64,000 bases of DNA from Mercenaria mercenaria (lineage: Eukaryota; Mollusca; Bivalvia; Venerida; Veneridae): the NCBI RefSeq assembly GCF_021730395.1, contig NC_069371.1:46820001-46884000 (forward strand), read 5' to 3'. The notes beneath the pieces are model-generated. The model was not told the origin of the DNA and did no database searches. It was given only the letters and a program-made list of their open reading frames with translations. Shown one piece after another: positions 24,926 through 39,500 of this stretch. A program made the position numbers and the translations under genes. The first letter of the stretch is position 1; every line of letters begins with the position of its first letter.

Positions 24926-26986
24926 CTATTAAGCGTTTGCTCCCAAATAAAAGAAATTGGTTCACAACAATGTATTAGTGTCTAAAAAGAAACGTTTGAC
25001 AAAAAAATTACTTATTATGCACGATAATTAAAATGAATCATTTCTTCAAATTTATTATTTATTTCAAAATTGCATAACATGTATACAAATACTTACATTC
25101 ATCAAAACGTTTTATACAAATCAAACAAACTTACCTTTTCAAAACGTGCATTTGTCTTGGAATAACTAATCTCCTATCAATTTCATACAATTACCTTGCA
25201 TACTTTGTAATCGCAAGTGAAAGTGCATTAGGGACTGTATTGGCAAAACAGCAACATTCGATGGTATTTTGTTAACTATTGTTTTTTTAAAGAGGTCAGT
25301 TTATGAACTTTTGGATTTCTTATGAATATTTGTAGTAAACAAATTATGAAATAGTTCACATGCGTCAAACATTGTGATTTTAACCTTGTGATCTTCATCA
25401 TCGAATACTAATTTAGTGATTTTTACACACATTTATTTTTTGTCCTTTTAGGTTAGAATTGTTCACAAATGGCGGCAAGGACTTTGCCAATAAATACAAA
25501 TGTGCAATATTAATGAATGACACCTATATATATACACCACACCTGAAACGGTAGTACATTTCGCAATACTGTAAGCTGACTTGACTTGTTAAGACGTTTC
25601 ATTGAAAAGTCAGAGTGATTTTATTATTGTATGACACAAAGGCCCTGAAAATTTTCAATAGAATAATGTTATAATGTATAAAAAGGGGGCAAAACACAAA
25701 CAAAATGTTGTAATTAAAACTGCCAACAGACTGCAAATGTACACTATATGTTGTAAATTGAGTTCAATTGAAATTAAAAGGAAACTGGTGTTGTAATACT
25801 GCAAAGTTCAAAAAGTGTAATAACTTAAGGAACGAAATCGGACATGAAATTCTGGACACATGCGATTGTTGACTGTATATCTATGATGTTTTCAAATTGC
25901 ATTAAAAAGGAAGGGAACTGTAACAAGACTTGAATGTTTAAACTACAAGAACAGTTATGATATTGTAAAGTTCAAAAAAGGGTTATTTATAACTCGAAAA
26001 ACTTCAGATATAAAAGTCATTACATGCGCACGTCCATTTTATGTGATGGTGTGTACAAAGTAGGAGGGTTTGTTTACACAAGAAAAGGAAATGGACGGAC
26101 TGATGGTAAGACGGACCTTTTAAACACTATTTTAACTGCATTTAAGATTTTGTTCGAAATGATACTTCCTTTTTACGAAATTAACAAAATAGTGTAATAT
26201 TTGAAACACAAGAATCGAATGTCACTTTAATGACTCCGTTGTTTCTTATGTTTTTTCTTCAGAGAACAATGTATTAATTATGTATGATTAGAATTATGGT
26301 ATACTTGGTTTTACGGCAAATGCCACTTCGATACAAAACCAATAGGACTGTCCTCAGGCAGATGCACGCACGGCACGTGGTCACACATATTTAAGGACTA
26401 TACTAGCTAAGTTGAACCATTATTGCTGGTCATTAGGTAGAGTCAGGGTAGTTGAGACTGGTATTTTACCATTAGACTACATGTTTTTTGGCAATATGGC
26501 ACGACCACTAATATGACGCAATTGATGTTGCCGTTAAAAATACATGCAAAATAACGAATTTTCCTGCATCAAATCAAATGTGGAAATGTAGATTTAATTG
26601 TTATTTGTCGGTTACTATTAGGGATTCTTGGGAGATATTTTCATTATAAGGTGACGGAAAATGTTAAATTCTGGTCGCTTTGAAAGGTGGTCAAAGACAG
26701 TCACTGTATAACTTTATGTGAAGTCGCGGAAACATATTACAAATAACCTGACCATCAAATTGTCATTACTTTATATCGTTCTGATAAAAATGAGTACGGT
26801 CGAAAGAAAAACTGGACTGTGATATCTTATAGCAGTTTTAAACTGTCATCTAAACCTAGCATACGTAGGTCAGGTTAGCAAAACATGTAAATGACGCACC
26901 CATAATGGCAAAGTAAGAAAACATAGATCTATTAAGTAAGCATGTCAGAAAAATGTGGGTAATACTTTCTTTACAATTAAGTTTTC
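24926..26986. other. Intergenic with a two-copy degenerate repeat
   Basis: No gene recognised. Between about 25730 and 26060 two related segments occur, sharing 'GGTGTTGTAATACTGCAAAG' versus 'GTTATGATATTGTAAAG', then 'TTCAAAAA(A)G', a 'TAACTCGAAAAA/TAACTTAAGGAAC' segment and 'ACACATGCGA/ACATGCGCAC'. The spacing is about 170 bp. Confidence 0.5.
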
Positions 26987-27149
26987 GTCCTCTCATTCAT
27001 GTGGGGAAGTTGGCAGTTACTTGCAGAGAACGGGTTTGTACTGGTACAGAATCCAGGAACACTGGTCAAGTTAACTGCCCGCCGTTACATGACTGAAATA
27101 CTGTTGTAAAACGACGTTAAACGCAAAACAAATAAACAAACAAACAAAT
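26987..27149 (+). mobile_element. SINE family A, 5'-truncated copy
   Basis: Matches the body of the full copy at 44414-44704 from 'TCATTCATGTGGGGAAGTTG' to 'GACGTTAAACGCAAAACAAA', ending in (CAAA)n. The head with the Pol III boxes is missing. Confidence 0.88.
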
Positions 27150-27389
27150 AATTTTACCCGAGTGTGTATTTCCTTAAATGAATGCAAATAATTCGAACAA
27201 GCTTATCTAATATACATTTCGGAGTATATTTCATTTTACAGTTACAACTCATGTTAAGTATTAAGCCGCCTGGCATTATTAACTTAAAGACGCAACATTT
27301 ATGTCCACCATGTTACTACTCTTTAACTGTTCTGTAAAAAGAGCCTTTGGCGGCACTAAATTCATCCAAGAAAATATATATAAGACTTG

Positions 27390-27960
27390 GTTTAACTGAA
27401 CCCGTTTGTGAGCGGTAATGAAATGTGCAATACAGCAACACCACCGAGGTCCCCTACATTTGTAGCACCACCTAATACATGATATTCTAAAACAATCTAT
27501 AACGTCCTTAAGAAGCAAGGAACGCAGCGAAGAAAAATAATAACAGACTCTGTTTACTGAGTATGTTCATAAGAGGTTATAAAATGTGCAATACCACTCA
27601 CACCCTTTAGCATAGACTTAAGCAGAATTTTATGATAATAAAATTGACCGGACTCGATAATCCAAAAGACAACACTGAACACAATTACGTGGGAGGTGGG
27701 GTGCATTATAAGGCCGCCATACTTAAAGACTTCTGTTGCTGTTGTTATACAAATTGAATATATAATATCCTTTTAAAGCATATAACAAAACCAGTCGAAT
27801 TAATGGCAGACATGGTTTGACAGAGTCTTTTGATGGGAGGCAGTGATACGCGCAACACCTCTCACGTATCCTAGCATTGGCTTTAGCAGAATTCTTTTAT
27901 GAAAAATTTAATTAGGCTCCATTATCCCGAAGGTCTAGAAAACATTTCAGAAAAAAAAAA
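27390..27960. repeat. Diverged roughly 200-bp repeats
   Basis: Three successive segments share 'GTAATGAAATGTGCAATACA', 'TTATAAAATGTGCAATACCA' or 'CAGTGATACGCGCAACACCT', followed by a CACC-rich stretch, 'CTTTAGCAGAATT' and 'TTATGA'. A related piece with 'CCTTAAGAAGC(A)AG' occurs near 49570-49640. The 79-codon Cys-rich minus-strand ORF here is read through a repeat copy and is not called as a gene. Confidence 0.55.
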
Positions 27961-28308
27961 CATGTCTATTTCTCGCATTTAAATCGTGTGGACTTTCGTA
28001 ACTATCTTGTTTTGTCGACAAATGTAAAGTGTATACTCATCAACGGTTATTATCCCTCAAATAAATAATTTTCTATAAACTGCAAAATCTGTTTCAATTT
28101 GATTAAGGTAAGTAAATTCCATCTAAGACAGTTTGATCATCCGTACTTTCTCTTATTCAGTTGAACCACAGATAACCCACTGATAACCTATGTCACCGGT
28201 GATTTGCTATATATATAAAACGTAATTGAAACGGTTTGAAAAGTTACGAGTAATCCAAGAAAAAAAAAAAGAATCTTTTTAACTTTTGGTGACGAAAGTC
28301 TGTTGAGC

Positions 28309-29020
28309 TACTGTAAGTGTATTTATATTGGCGCAGCTAAATTTTAGTGCAAACGCCTTAAATTGAGTAGTTTCGACTTATTAGCGCGTACTTGTATTAG
28401 CGCAGTATCACCGGTGATAAAATAGCCAGTTGGTGGCTGAGTGGTATTTGTAATGAAATCGACCAAGCACGCAAACAAACATGCATAGGTCTACACTATG
28501 ACATCCAATCTACATTCGTTTAGATCAGTGTTAATCTGTATACTGTCAATTTGTACATGTATACAGTGCAGAATGGCGATAATTGTTTATTTTCAAATTT
28601 ACACTTGGTTTTCAAAGCAGTAAAATGTTATGACACTCGTAATTAGCGCGACCGGACAAGCTGTCGATCTCCTCCGAAGGTGTTATATACCATGTTTACG
28701 GTCAATAAAAAAATGCAACTTAATTTACAAAAATAGATGATTTTTGTACTTATATTCAAACAGGTTAAATTATTCTATTCAAAATTTTCTGCAGAATATT
28801 AGTTAGGAATGCAGTACTTGTCATATTTACACAAAAAACAGATATTCCACTGTGCTCTGTTGCATTGTAATTACGGTATTTTCAATACTATAAATATCGC
28901 TTTTTCAAGGAAAGCCTTTCATTTCAGTTTAATATTAGCGCTAGACATGAATTAGCGCATGCCCGATCCCGCTAATAGCGCGAAAATTAGTACTCCGCTA
29001 ATATTAATAGACTTACAGTA
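28309..29020. mobile_element. 712-bp TIR element (TACTGTAAGT ends)
   Basis: Left end TACTGTAAGTGTATTTATAT and inverse right end TACTGTAAGTCTATTAATAT match with two mismatches over 20 bp. Both arms continue with ATTAGCGC/TTGGCGCAG and further scattered AGCGC motifs (28375-28410 and 28940-28985). A non-autonomous DNA transposon; no target duplication was identified and no coding sequence is present. Confidence 0.75.
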
Positions 29021-30504
29021 TTGCTATAGCCCCAGCGTCAAAGCCGAAAGGGAGGATATAGAGATGTGTTCATACACCTTTCTATTCTCCCACTACATTA
29101 CACCTAATTCCGCAACACACAGATTGTCATCCAGACCCACTAAATATTGTCTCGGAATCATGGTAATATCCCTTTATACTAAAAGTGTAAATAGAAATAC
29201 CAAATTTTTATCAGAAAATGCAAATAATTGTGTAACACTATAATTAGATTTATTTCCCTTTATTATCAGCGTTTTACATGTAGATACTAGTATATTGCAT
29301 TGAAAGGCAATTACATAACTCATATTTTTTATTTGACATATTATGAGAACAAATTTCGAACTACACAATATACCCGGCAAGTAATATAGAAGTTATATGA
29401 AAAGAATCAAGTATTTGAAGAAAATAAAAGTACATGAAATAGTGCGCTGAAACTAGATTGCTGAAATTTCGAAAGATAGTAAACTAGAACAATTAAAGTG
29501 CTAACAATCACATTATAATATTTCAGAGCATACATGCAATTTATTTATTGTGTCAATAGCAACAGCCATACCACATATCGCTTACCACATACCGAGTCAA
29601 AACGTCATTATGGCGCCGGAATATCAAACAAAATCGACAAGGTCTGTAAATAATTATGATTCAACCTTTCTTAACATTAATGGGATTTTCTGTACCTTTC
29701 GTCAAAGAAACAAAAGCTGTTCAGTCCAGTGGTATTGATAAGATGAAACTATGCAAGGACCGTTATAAATGAGTTCGTTAATTTTCGAGACTTGACCGGA
29801 AGTTTTCGTGTCGTCCGCGATATTCTACCTGTTACTATCAAATCTTCCATTCTACTGAAACAATTTTGCTTTCGTCGGAACATTATTTCTAAATGCAACG
29901 AAGTGTCTGAGTACGAGGCCCTCTTATTCATACCTAGCCAAATCACGCGAAAACTATTTCTTAATGACTTACAACGCATGGCAGTAGTCTCCTTCTTGAA
30001 TATCGTTTCAAGCACTACTCATTGTTATGGATCTCCTGGAGAATATGCGCCTCGCCCGAGTATCAAACTCACGATTCTACGATTCTAAGATCTGTGCTCG
30101 CCCTTTTGAGCTAAGCAGGCTGGCTATTTAGACTTGGCACGTAGCAAAATAAATCGAATTTGTACATGTTCAACGAGAATTATTCCATAAACATATAAAA
30201 CGTTGCATGAAATAAACGCAAATGAGAAAGTTGATTACATAGCTTTATCACATTTGTTTACTCGTATATATTAAAAGTAAAATGATGCACAAATTATTAA
30301 AATGTATAAGAACATGATTAATTTATTTGAACTGTAAATGTTGTTCAAATTAGTCATAAAATCATATTCTTCTCCCGTTTTTATCATATGTATAGTGAGC
30401 ATTTTTCTGGCGGTTTTTTTCACTCATATTTGACGTCTTCTAGTCATTCTTTTATCACAGTAGCTTATAAGATACAATGCGCTTCCTTATATTCTGCTAA
30501 AGTA
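29021..30504. other. Intergenic/3' flank of the NACHT gene; unexplained bidirectional ORF zone
   Basis: Mostly AT-rich. At 29749-30088 a less AT-rich block is open on both strands (88 codons minus, 98 codons plus). Neither translation resembles a known family, and no splice partners were found. It may be part of an old transposon. Some of the region nearest 30505 may be 3' UTR of the NACHT gene. Confidence 0.45.
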
Positions 30505-33500
30505 TTATACATCTGTACGTTTTGTTGAAAACCTTGCGTACCTGTCTACGCTTTCAAAGTTATGTAATTGGTGTCGTCTTTTGAAAAGAGTTGTCGACAT
30601 TTCTTCTTGGATGTTTAATGACGCGTCCCGTATCACAATTTGCACGTTACGAGGCAACAATAAAACGCTGTCAAGAAAATGGTCCCATGCATCCTCATAC
30701 ATTACTATTTTTGTTAACGTTATCTTTCTCAGCCTCTGCATTTCAAACGGTGAATCTATAATATTTTCACTGAACTGAAATGTGTCTAATTCTAGAGAAT
30801 TTAAGTACTTCAATGAGGGTAAGAGGTCTTTTATCTGCTTCGTGACATTAACTGCCTTTCCTTCTACATTAAACCAGTTTCCCAAAAAATGTGCATGTTT
30901 AAGTTTTCGCGATCGTTTTAACACACGAAATACAGATTTCAAAATATAATAATTGGGCATGCACAATGCACACGTTTCAAGATTGACAACATTAAAATGA
31001 TTCATTCCAATTGCTTGAAAGTCATGATCCAGAACTTGAAGTTGGTGATGATTTGAAAGATCAATGTATGGTGAGTCTGGATAAATAATATCATCGTCAG
31101 GGTTGTCAGTTATCTTACGTAAAGAAATCTGGCGTAGATAAGTAGCATCGTTAAGGATTCTACACAGATTCATTATATTCGCAAAAGATAATTGTATATT
31201 TTCGAGCTTAATCGAAACAAGCTTTTTCATGTCAGGTAGTAACTGAATAACATTACCTATAAAAATGCGCGTCGGAAAGAAGTCCATTGACCCTGGAGTT
31301 GTCTGAACATATAGCGATCTTAAAGTAAATACGCTCCTCTGCACTAATCTTGATAAAATGATGTAAGATGCATCTGTGAACTGAAAACCTAAGATAGGCG
31401 AAAAGTCAATCTTTAATGCTGATATATTTTGACCAAGACAAGGATCATTCAAAAACTCAAGGAGAGTTGTAGGTAAATCCAGGCCTGCAATATCAATGCT
31501 CAAGGACAATACAAATTCCGGTTTTATATATTTTATCAATTCAGTGTCACCAGTGACCATCTTTTTATATGCCACATCAGCTAGGAAAACTATTTGCTCT
31601 TGCTCAGGTTTCTCTTCGTATTGAATTGCTTCTTTAATTAATGAAAACAACACATTCTGCATTGATAACACCGCTGCACTATGGCCGTGGCTATTCAAAG
31701 TGAAAAATGGTAGAGATGAAATATCTCTTATTTCAAATGGCTCGTACTTTATATTTGTACGAAAGTCAATGAACCCTTCGTCTTCAACGACAATGTTATA
31801 TAGAAATTTAGAAAGATGCACAGCTAGAAAAGGGTCAAATCCACAGGAAAATGTAAAGATATTTGACTGTTCTAGGATATTATTTACAGTTTTGCAGCCA
31901 CTCAGATATTTTATGTTGTCATCTAAAGAATCCACAGTATATTCTTTGAACGCGTGCTCCGACGTCCGCCTGAGTTCCTGATATATATGTATTGCACATA
32001 GAAACTCTTGCATTGACTTATGGACAAAAGAAAATGAAAGGTGTTGCCTTGTGCTCAAGCGTAGGCCAATGGCACGTTCCTTTGACAAAATACCAGTTTT
32101 AAGACAAAAACTGATTACTTCTTCTGGAATCTGAAGCCTTCTGAAAACAGAATTATCAAAAACGAGAGAGGATTCTTTCTGTTCTGAAAGCAAGGTCACA
32201 TGTGCTAATCGCCCCACAAGATTTACAACATATTTAAACTCTTGACATAGCTCTGTGCGGATACATGGATCAGGGATGATTACGTTCTCTAAATTCGCAG
32301 ATTTCTCTCTCATATATCCAAATATCTCGTCATTGTTATGCCGCTGATTCGCCCATTCAAAATGAAGACTCAAAATATTACTGTATATTTCGGTTTTGCC
32401 GAAACTGCTCAGTTTTCCATCGAACCAAAGACAAATAAGTTGCCGTAACACCATCGGCATACGCCTCATGTCGTCTTCAAAACTACATTCTGAAAGGTCG
32501 TTTTCAAAATCAGCTTTATTTTTGTTTGTTTGAAACATTTTATTTAACTCATTCACTGTTCTTTCTGTCATTGTTCCAATGTCATTCACTCCGCGCAATC
32601 GCAGTTTATGATGAATCTCGGTACTTTGAATGCCAAGGGATTCAAATTTCCAAGGTCTTGAAGTAGTTATGATTGTGTAAGGTGTAAGTAGATCTCGTAT
32701 CGGAAGGTCTTTGGTCTGGAACTGCGAACCAGTGTTCTGATGAGATGTTGGAGTCCATTCGTCTAGACCGTCTAACAATATCAGGCACTCTTGTGCTTCT
32801 TTTTCCAGTATGGTTTTAATAACAGGATCAGCATAATGGGTTCTGACCATTGTTTCAATATAGTTTGTTTCAGTGCAGTGGCGAAGAGTTATGTAAAACA
32901 AAAACTGAAACTTTTTCATTTCCTGTATGTTTTCTGATTCTTGAGCATATTGGTTAGAATGCGCCAAACACCAGTTGTGGATCATATTTATGCAGAATGT
33001 ACTTTTTCCAGTTCCAGCCTCGCCGATGAGATATATCAATCTCATCTGCCGTTTGTCCTCATTAAATACTTGCTTATATGATGAAATTTGTTTAGTTTGT
33101 TTAAGTGTTTCATTTTTCCTTTTAGGTTCGACTTCTATGATAGGATCAACGTAAAGCTGGTTGACATCTGCGTCTTTGAGTTCAGGCTGTAGCAGCACTG
33201 GCGAAACTTTCACTACATTTTCAGTATACATTTCTATTAGGCATTTCTTCAGATCTTAAATAAAAAAATATAAATATAAATACATTTTAAATTGCAGGTA
33301 ATATACCAAAATATTTATTTTATAGTCTCTTCCGATCATTTCCGTTGGACTTAATTGACATAGTTTGATTATAAACAAACATGTGCCATCATAGACAAAA
33401 GATAAGTTCTCATAAACGAAAAAAAAAAGTCCCAAGCAATCAACAACTTATAGATGAATTATTACATTCTTTGAACATTTCTCTTGTTTATTTAGCACTT

Positions 33501-36500
33501 TCAATTTTCAACTTTGACTTAATAACTAAAATTCTCAATATGATAAATACAATTACCTCCCTTGCTTTGAACATACGCTAATCGTGCTTGTTGTTGTGAA
33601 CGCATATTCTTCAGTCTGTCGATTTCGTCGCGAGTGTCAACAAATTGCTGAAAAAATAATACCTTTACAATTGTAATTTATACATAATTAAGGATGTTTA
33701 GATTTCATATGTTGTTCAGTTATTGAATTAATGACATATTCATTAAAAGATAAAGCGATTTTGGTCTACACAAATAATAAGCAGATGAAGATCAAACTTG
33801 TCTACAACGGTTCATACCTTCTCAATTCGCTTAATTCTGTTCGACATATCCGACTCAGATGCTTCCACTTTTCGTGAGAAATCGTCTGTGATATTTTTGA
33901 TATCTTCAATGGCAACTTTCTTCACCTGTTCAATTTCAGCACAGGTTTCGGCTTTACGTTTTACGATTGTTGTTTCTAAATTCTCCATACTTTCTCGTGC
34001 CTCTGCTTTAATTTTTTCTGCAGCTGTATCTATTTCGACTTCTATACGTGGTGTTATGCCACTAGCAGCTTTCTGAATAATATCCAAGTTTTCTTTTGCT
34101 TTATGTTCCAGTTCTTTGCCCCTTAATTGAAGTGTTTGCAATGTTTTTGTCTCAGTTAACTTGATTGTGTCGGTCGCATCGTGAATAATCTCTTTTAACT
34201 CACTTTCTTTTAGATCAATTTCTGCGATTGCATCTTTTATAGTCTCTGCTTCACTCAGTGTAGATATTACAAAATCAGAATTCTTGAGCTTTGAAATAAA
34301 GAACAGAATAAGTTAATATGTTGGACTGACGCATTAGGTCGAATAGTAAAACATACATTTCAGTATCTGTACAAACTATAATCAGAATTCCGACTGATTG
34401 ATAGCTGAAGAAAATTGACAACAATTTTATATTCATGATTCCTCACCGACCATTGCTATTCCTGAAGCCCTCCCAAAATGTTTAATGATCTAGTGTTACG
34501 TTCATTCCACCGTTATATACTTTCTGATGGCGTTGAAATATAACTACAAGTTTTGATGTAGCTTTACAAATGACATGATGATAACATTTACCAATAACAT
34601 TTGCCAATAATAACTTCAACAACACAATTACTTTTAGTAAAATGCGTAGATAAAATACAACAAAGCATACGCCTCGTTACATTTTACATAGAATATGCTT
34701 AATACCTCTTTTAACTTTTTAACAGCAGCTTTAGATTCAGGTCTATTTAGGAACTCTTTGCCATCTTCTAGAACAGCAATCATATTGTTAATAATATCAT
34801 TAACTTCAGTTTCCTCCATCTCCAAAGAACTGGAATGATAGATGCTGTTCCTTGCAGATCTTGTCTGAAAGGTAGAAACTTGAATTTCAAATGGATTGCA
34901 ATATTTCTCTGCAAGTATTGAAAAATATCCTTGTATACTGATGATACATTTTGAAATTAGTGTTAAAGATATTTTCAACAAACACACATTGTATTTTCAT
35001 AATTGCCCTTGATTAGATCATATTAGCTAGGCATCATGAAAACGTCTTTTTTTATTGAATTATATATAAGTAAATTTTATTGAATTATATATAAGTAAAA
35101 TAGTTTCGATTTATTGGAAACTTTTTAAGGCAGCTCTGAACCAAATCCGCTTAAAATTAGTATTTAGGTTTTTACAGGGCGTCCTATACTTGGCCATTAA
35201 AGAATAAATGTTCAGTTTGTTGTAATGATGCACGTACTAGAAAGGTCGTTCTAAATTCGGCATATTAATTGTAGTAATATATAACAACATGTTTTATCAA
35301 TTCCAACGTAATTAAAGCATTGACTGAATATGACCAATGGCTAAAGTATTCACTCGTAAAACACAAATGCCAGATAACAGAACTCTTGTATTTACTTGCC
35401 AATTTCTCATACATGGTAGGTAGACTAAACAGTTTAACTTTATTCTTGCACAGCATGCATGCATACTAAAGATGTATAACCTGCTCTTAAGGTAGTTTTG
35501 CATGTTTGAAGCAAACATTGTTCTTCAACGTAGGTTTTTTAAACTATATTGTTTAAAGCATCATTGTATCGGACAGAAATTCAGTCAATAACAAAGATAA
35601 GACCGTATGCTCAACGCTTTGTTCGACCGGCTTGAAAATATTGGTTCTACGGTCAATTTGTAGTAAGTATGTCCACGCGAAATATCTACGGTAAAACGTA
35701 AAAATATTGAGTTTTGTTGCTTTTTTCCGTAAGGACGCCATTGTTTTTATATACAAAATATGTTTTTATTATATAGCCTGATTGATAAACTAGGAAAAAT
35801 CAATGAGTTCAATTAACCTTAGTGTCAGAAACTGATGAATAAAAATTGGATATTTTTAATACATAATTTTAATACCGTTTAAAATTGAATACAAAGTTCT
35901 TGCAAATAATAGTTTAAAGTCTTATAAAAGTGGAAAAGGTGTGCTGGCCATGTTTATTTTTTCTCTGTTTATATCTTATATCACGTTTGCTTGAATACAG
36001 ACCCAGTCGCAATATTCTATTTCACAATGTATACGCAATTGATGGTTTATGCTAGACACATTCATGTGAACAAACGAAGACAGAAAATTCTCAAAACCCA
36101 TTAATTGTGGGGATAAATATTAGCTGTCACTTTAAAGTCTTGCTCGTCAACGCTAAGCAATAAAGATGAAACAGTTACATTAAATGGCAAAAAAGTTAGA
36201 TACAGACTTAGAAATATTTAAAATAAGAAATATTTAAATCATAAAGTTTTATCACCCCATCCGTCACGACTTAAGATGTTTATACCACTTATTCACAATA
36301 ATTGACCTGTTATCAAGGATCATTTGTATGTAAAATGATTGCGGAATTTGACTAAATGCACTAGTGATTGACAATCAGAACAATATTCGTCAAGTGATAA
36401 GAAAAAAAATGATACGTATGTAGCAGGAATGATATCTTCAAGTACATACCTGTCGGTATATTCTTATTTCAACTGGTATTCACCCACCTTAAATCAATTG

Positions 36501-39500
36501 TGCATTCTATTCTTACTTAAACCAGCTTTCAGTACATTTTCTCCTTAAAGGTCCATGCCATATATTGATGCTGCTTTATATACATGTATAATGATGGTCA
36601 CTTTTTCTAAATCTTATTTAAATCATGTTGTGTACCTATTGGGACTTCAGAAGCTTAGTAATTAGTAATTAGTGATAAATACTTATGTTTGCCTCCTATT
36701 TGAGGGTCTTTCTATTGCAGTTTTGCTTGCATATTGTACCATCTTTTAAATCATTGGTTTGCACCTTTAAACTAACCAGTTTTAGACTATAGCTTAATTC
36801 ATAATGTTTTCATGATTCTTGCTTTTTCGCTGCAGTTGTCAGGGCAGGGTTGGTCAATAGTTCTAATATTTCAATTTACTATATTGATTGTGCACATGGT
36901 TTCTAGAACTTTCATAACTTTTACATTACTTTTTCTATGTCCCTCGTTTCTGGCGGGAAGGTTAGGGTAATAAATAGACATTGTCGGCTTAAGTTGACGT
37001 GAACAATGAACTGTGAGTGTGCTGTAAATCCTGGGGGTCTTCTCAAGACATACTTGTATTTAATTCACTGTTACTGTAGCTGACTTTGTTCTTGACAGAA
37101 CGTCATACAACTATTATATAGACAGTCTGAATGAAACAGAGTTATGGTTATGTTCTATGCTTGTTTAGGAAGTAATTAAAGAGCTCTCAAAAATATACAT
37201 GTACTTAGAATAAGATTTCTTTTAAAAAAAGATAGTAACTCTACAAAAGTTCCATAAACTATGTTTCCCATTTCAATTGATACATTTTGTTTCTGCCTTC
37301 GTCATATGTACGTCCGTCTGTCCGTCTTCTTCTTAAACGGAATTTCACGGAAATGATATTATGAAGCCTTGTTGCGCGTATCATAGGTTTTTTTTGTGGA
37401 GTTAGGGTTCCTTAAAAGTAGTTTTTGAATGAAATTTGTCCGAACTGCTTTATAATTAGCAGGATTTGAAAACAATTTCATAGGAATGATCCGTACAAAT
37501 TCTAGCTGAGCATGTATTGCGAGGTTCATATTTAAATGATCTTATACTGAGTAATGGCCCTTTGATTATCATACATAAAGTCTATGAAGAGATTTTTTTC
37601 TGTAATTCATCTCCAAATTTCATTGAAACCTAAGGGATTTATTGAAATAAGATGTGTATATCGTTGGTACATACGCTCAAAATATTTTTCCGGAGTTATG
37701 TCCATTATTCATTTTTACTGAAAAAAAAATTGTTCGAACTACTTCTCCTAGTATACTGTTTGTGTGATTTGACTGAAACGTCATAGGAATGATAGTTGCA
37801 GGTCTATATTATTCATAAGTTATGGATTGTACGTTGAATGATTTGAATTAATTGTATTTCATTATTAGAGATAGAAATTATGTAGACAGGTCCTTTTTCA
37901 TTTTTCATCATTTTGGGAACGCCATCTACACAAGTGGAATTAGGAAAATGCTCTTGAAAATTGTTTTATTTGAGAAAATTTGCAAATAAACAAATCTTTG
38001 TTAAGATATTTTTGTGTAAAATATTAATGGACTGCATTTCAGTAATTGTTCAACAGTATAACTGTTGTTTTAATGACCAAAATATACATACAAATTAGCA
38101 AAACTATTTTAAACCGGCAAAATTCCTAAAAGGTAACACTAATTTGGGAATGTTAAATTTAGAATCGGAGAAATAATACTTTCTTTGCTTTGGGATTACC
38201 TCCTTTTACTGGAGGTAGATTTATAGGGGAAAAAAGCCCTGCTAGAAATTTTTGCCAACGCTTTATTTCAAAATTCTAGTCCAGATTTCAATGATAGTAG
38301 GAAGTGCTTGTTATAAAGCCTTGTTGAGCATATCATTGGCACGTCCGCTCGAAATATTGTTTGCGGAGTTACTAGGTACGGTCATGTCGCTAAACAAATT
38401 TTCACTGATATATGATCCTTTATTTTTACACTAATGTTCACATAACAGCGTTTAAATTTTTCGCATAACACGGTTAATAAATTCCGTAGTATTCAGTTAC
38501 AAAGTTTACATTATTCATTTTACATCATTTTTTTAGAAACTTAATGTTAATGTAAACCGTCACTTTTTATACATTTCATTCCGCTATTGTGAAAAAGTAA
38601 ATAGTTATACATAATCAGTTCCGCATAAAAGTAATGGTCTGACCTTTCTAAAAATCATATTCTATAATATAAAGAATCGTCATCAGACTATAAATAAAGA
38701 TTACAGCGTCAATAATAGCAAATATTGGCAAGTTGCCGAGCGTAGCGAACGGAAAAAAAAAGAATGGACATTCAAGGTTATTTTGATATAATGAAAATGG
38801 AAGCTTTGCCGAAAAGGGAGTGCGATCGCATCCGTCGCACCCCTCCCTTCCCCCCTCTGGCCACGCCCTTGCAGTATATGTTTCTTTTGTTGAAAATGAA
38901 ATGCACGGCTTCTACCAGTTTCATCCGCTAGGGATACACATTTTGATAGTTCAAAAGTCTCTACACTAGCTTAAAGTGAACTTCAGATGATCACCAAACT
39001 GTAATTACATGGTCTCCGATCAGTCTAATTTCACTCCAGAGTAGCCTTCAGTGGACCAACCAAATATGAAAATATTTTTTTTCTTTTTTTTTTTAATATT
39101 CATAATATCCGGATATTCGAATTCGAATTTTTGATTTCCAAATTTTTTCTATTTAAGTTTAAGTAATTTTTCCTTCTTTGTTTATATAGGCAGATTTATC
39201 GGTTTTCCGATAGATCGATGTTACTAAAAGTTCGTAATGGTATGCACAGTTAATGAGTGTGACCACTGGCACCAGAACAGGACGAAAATGCCTCTGTACA
39301 TATCATACCCTACCCTTGGTATTCTATAGAATACCTAGGGGTAGGGTATAACATGTACAGAGGCATTTTCTTTCTGGGCTGGCGCCAGTGGTTGTGATTT
39401 GTCACTGTGTTAAAGCAACTTAAACATAGTTCGCTCGTTACATTTTCCATGAAAAAACAGCAACAATTACTTGCTAAGAACAGGTTAACTTGTACCGGTA

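Noticed and set aside
31700-31981. Plus-strand ORF within the NACHT exon
   Set aside because: Shadow of the long minus-strand frame, which carries clear motifs.
33798-34076. Plus-strand Ser/Ile-rich ORF as a membrane peptide
   Set aside because: Antisense of the coiled-coil exon; Lys/Glu codons read backwards give Phe/Ser/Leu.
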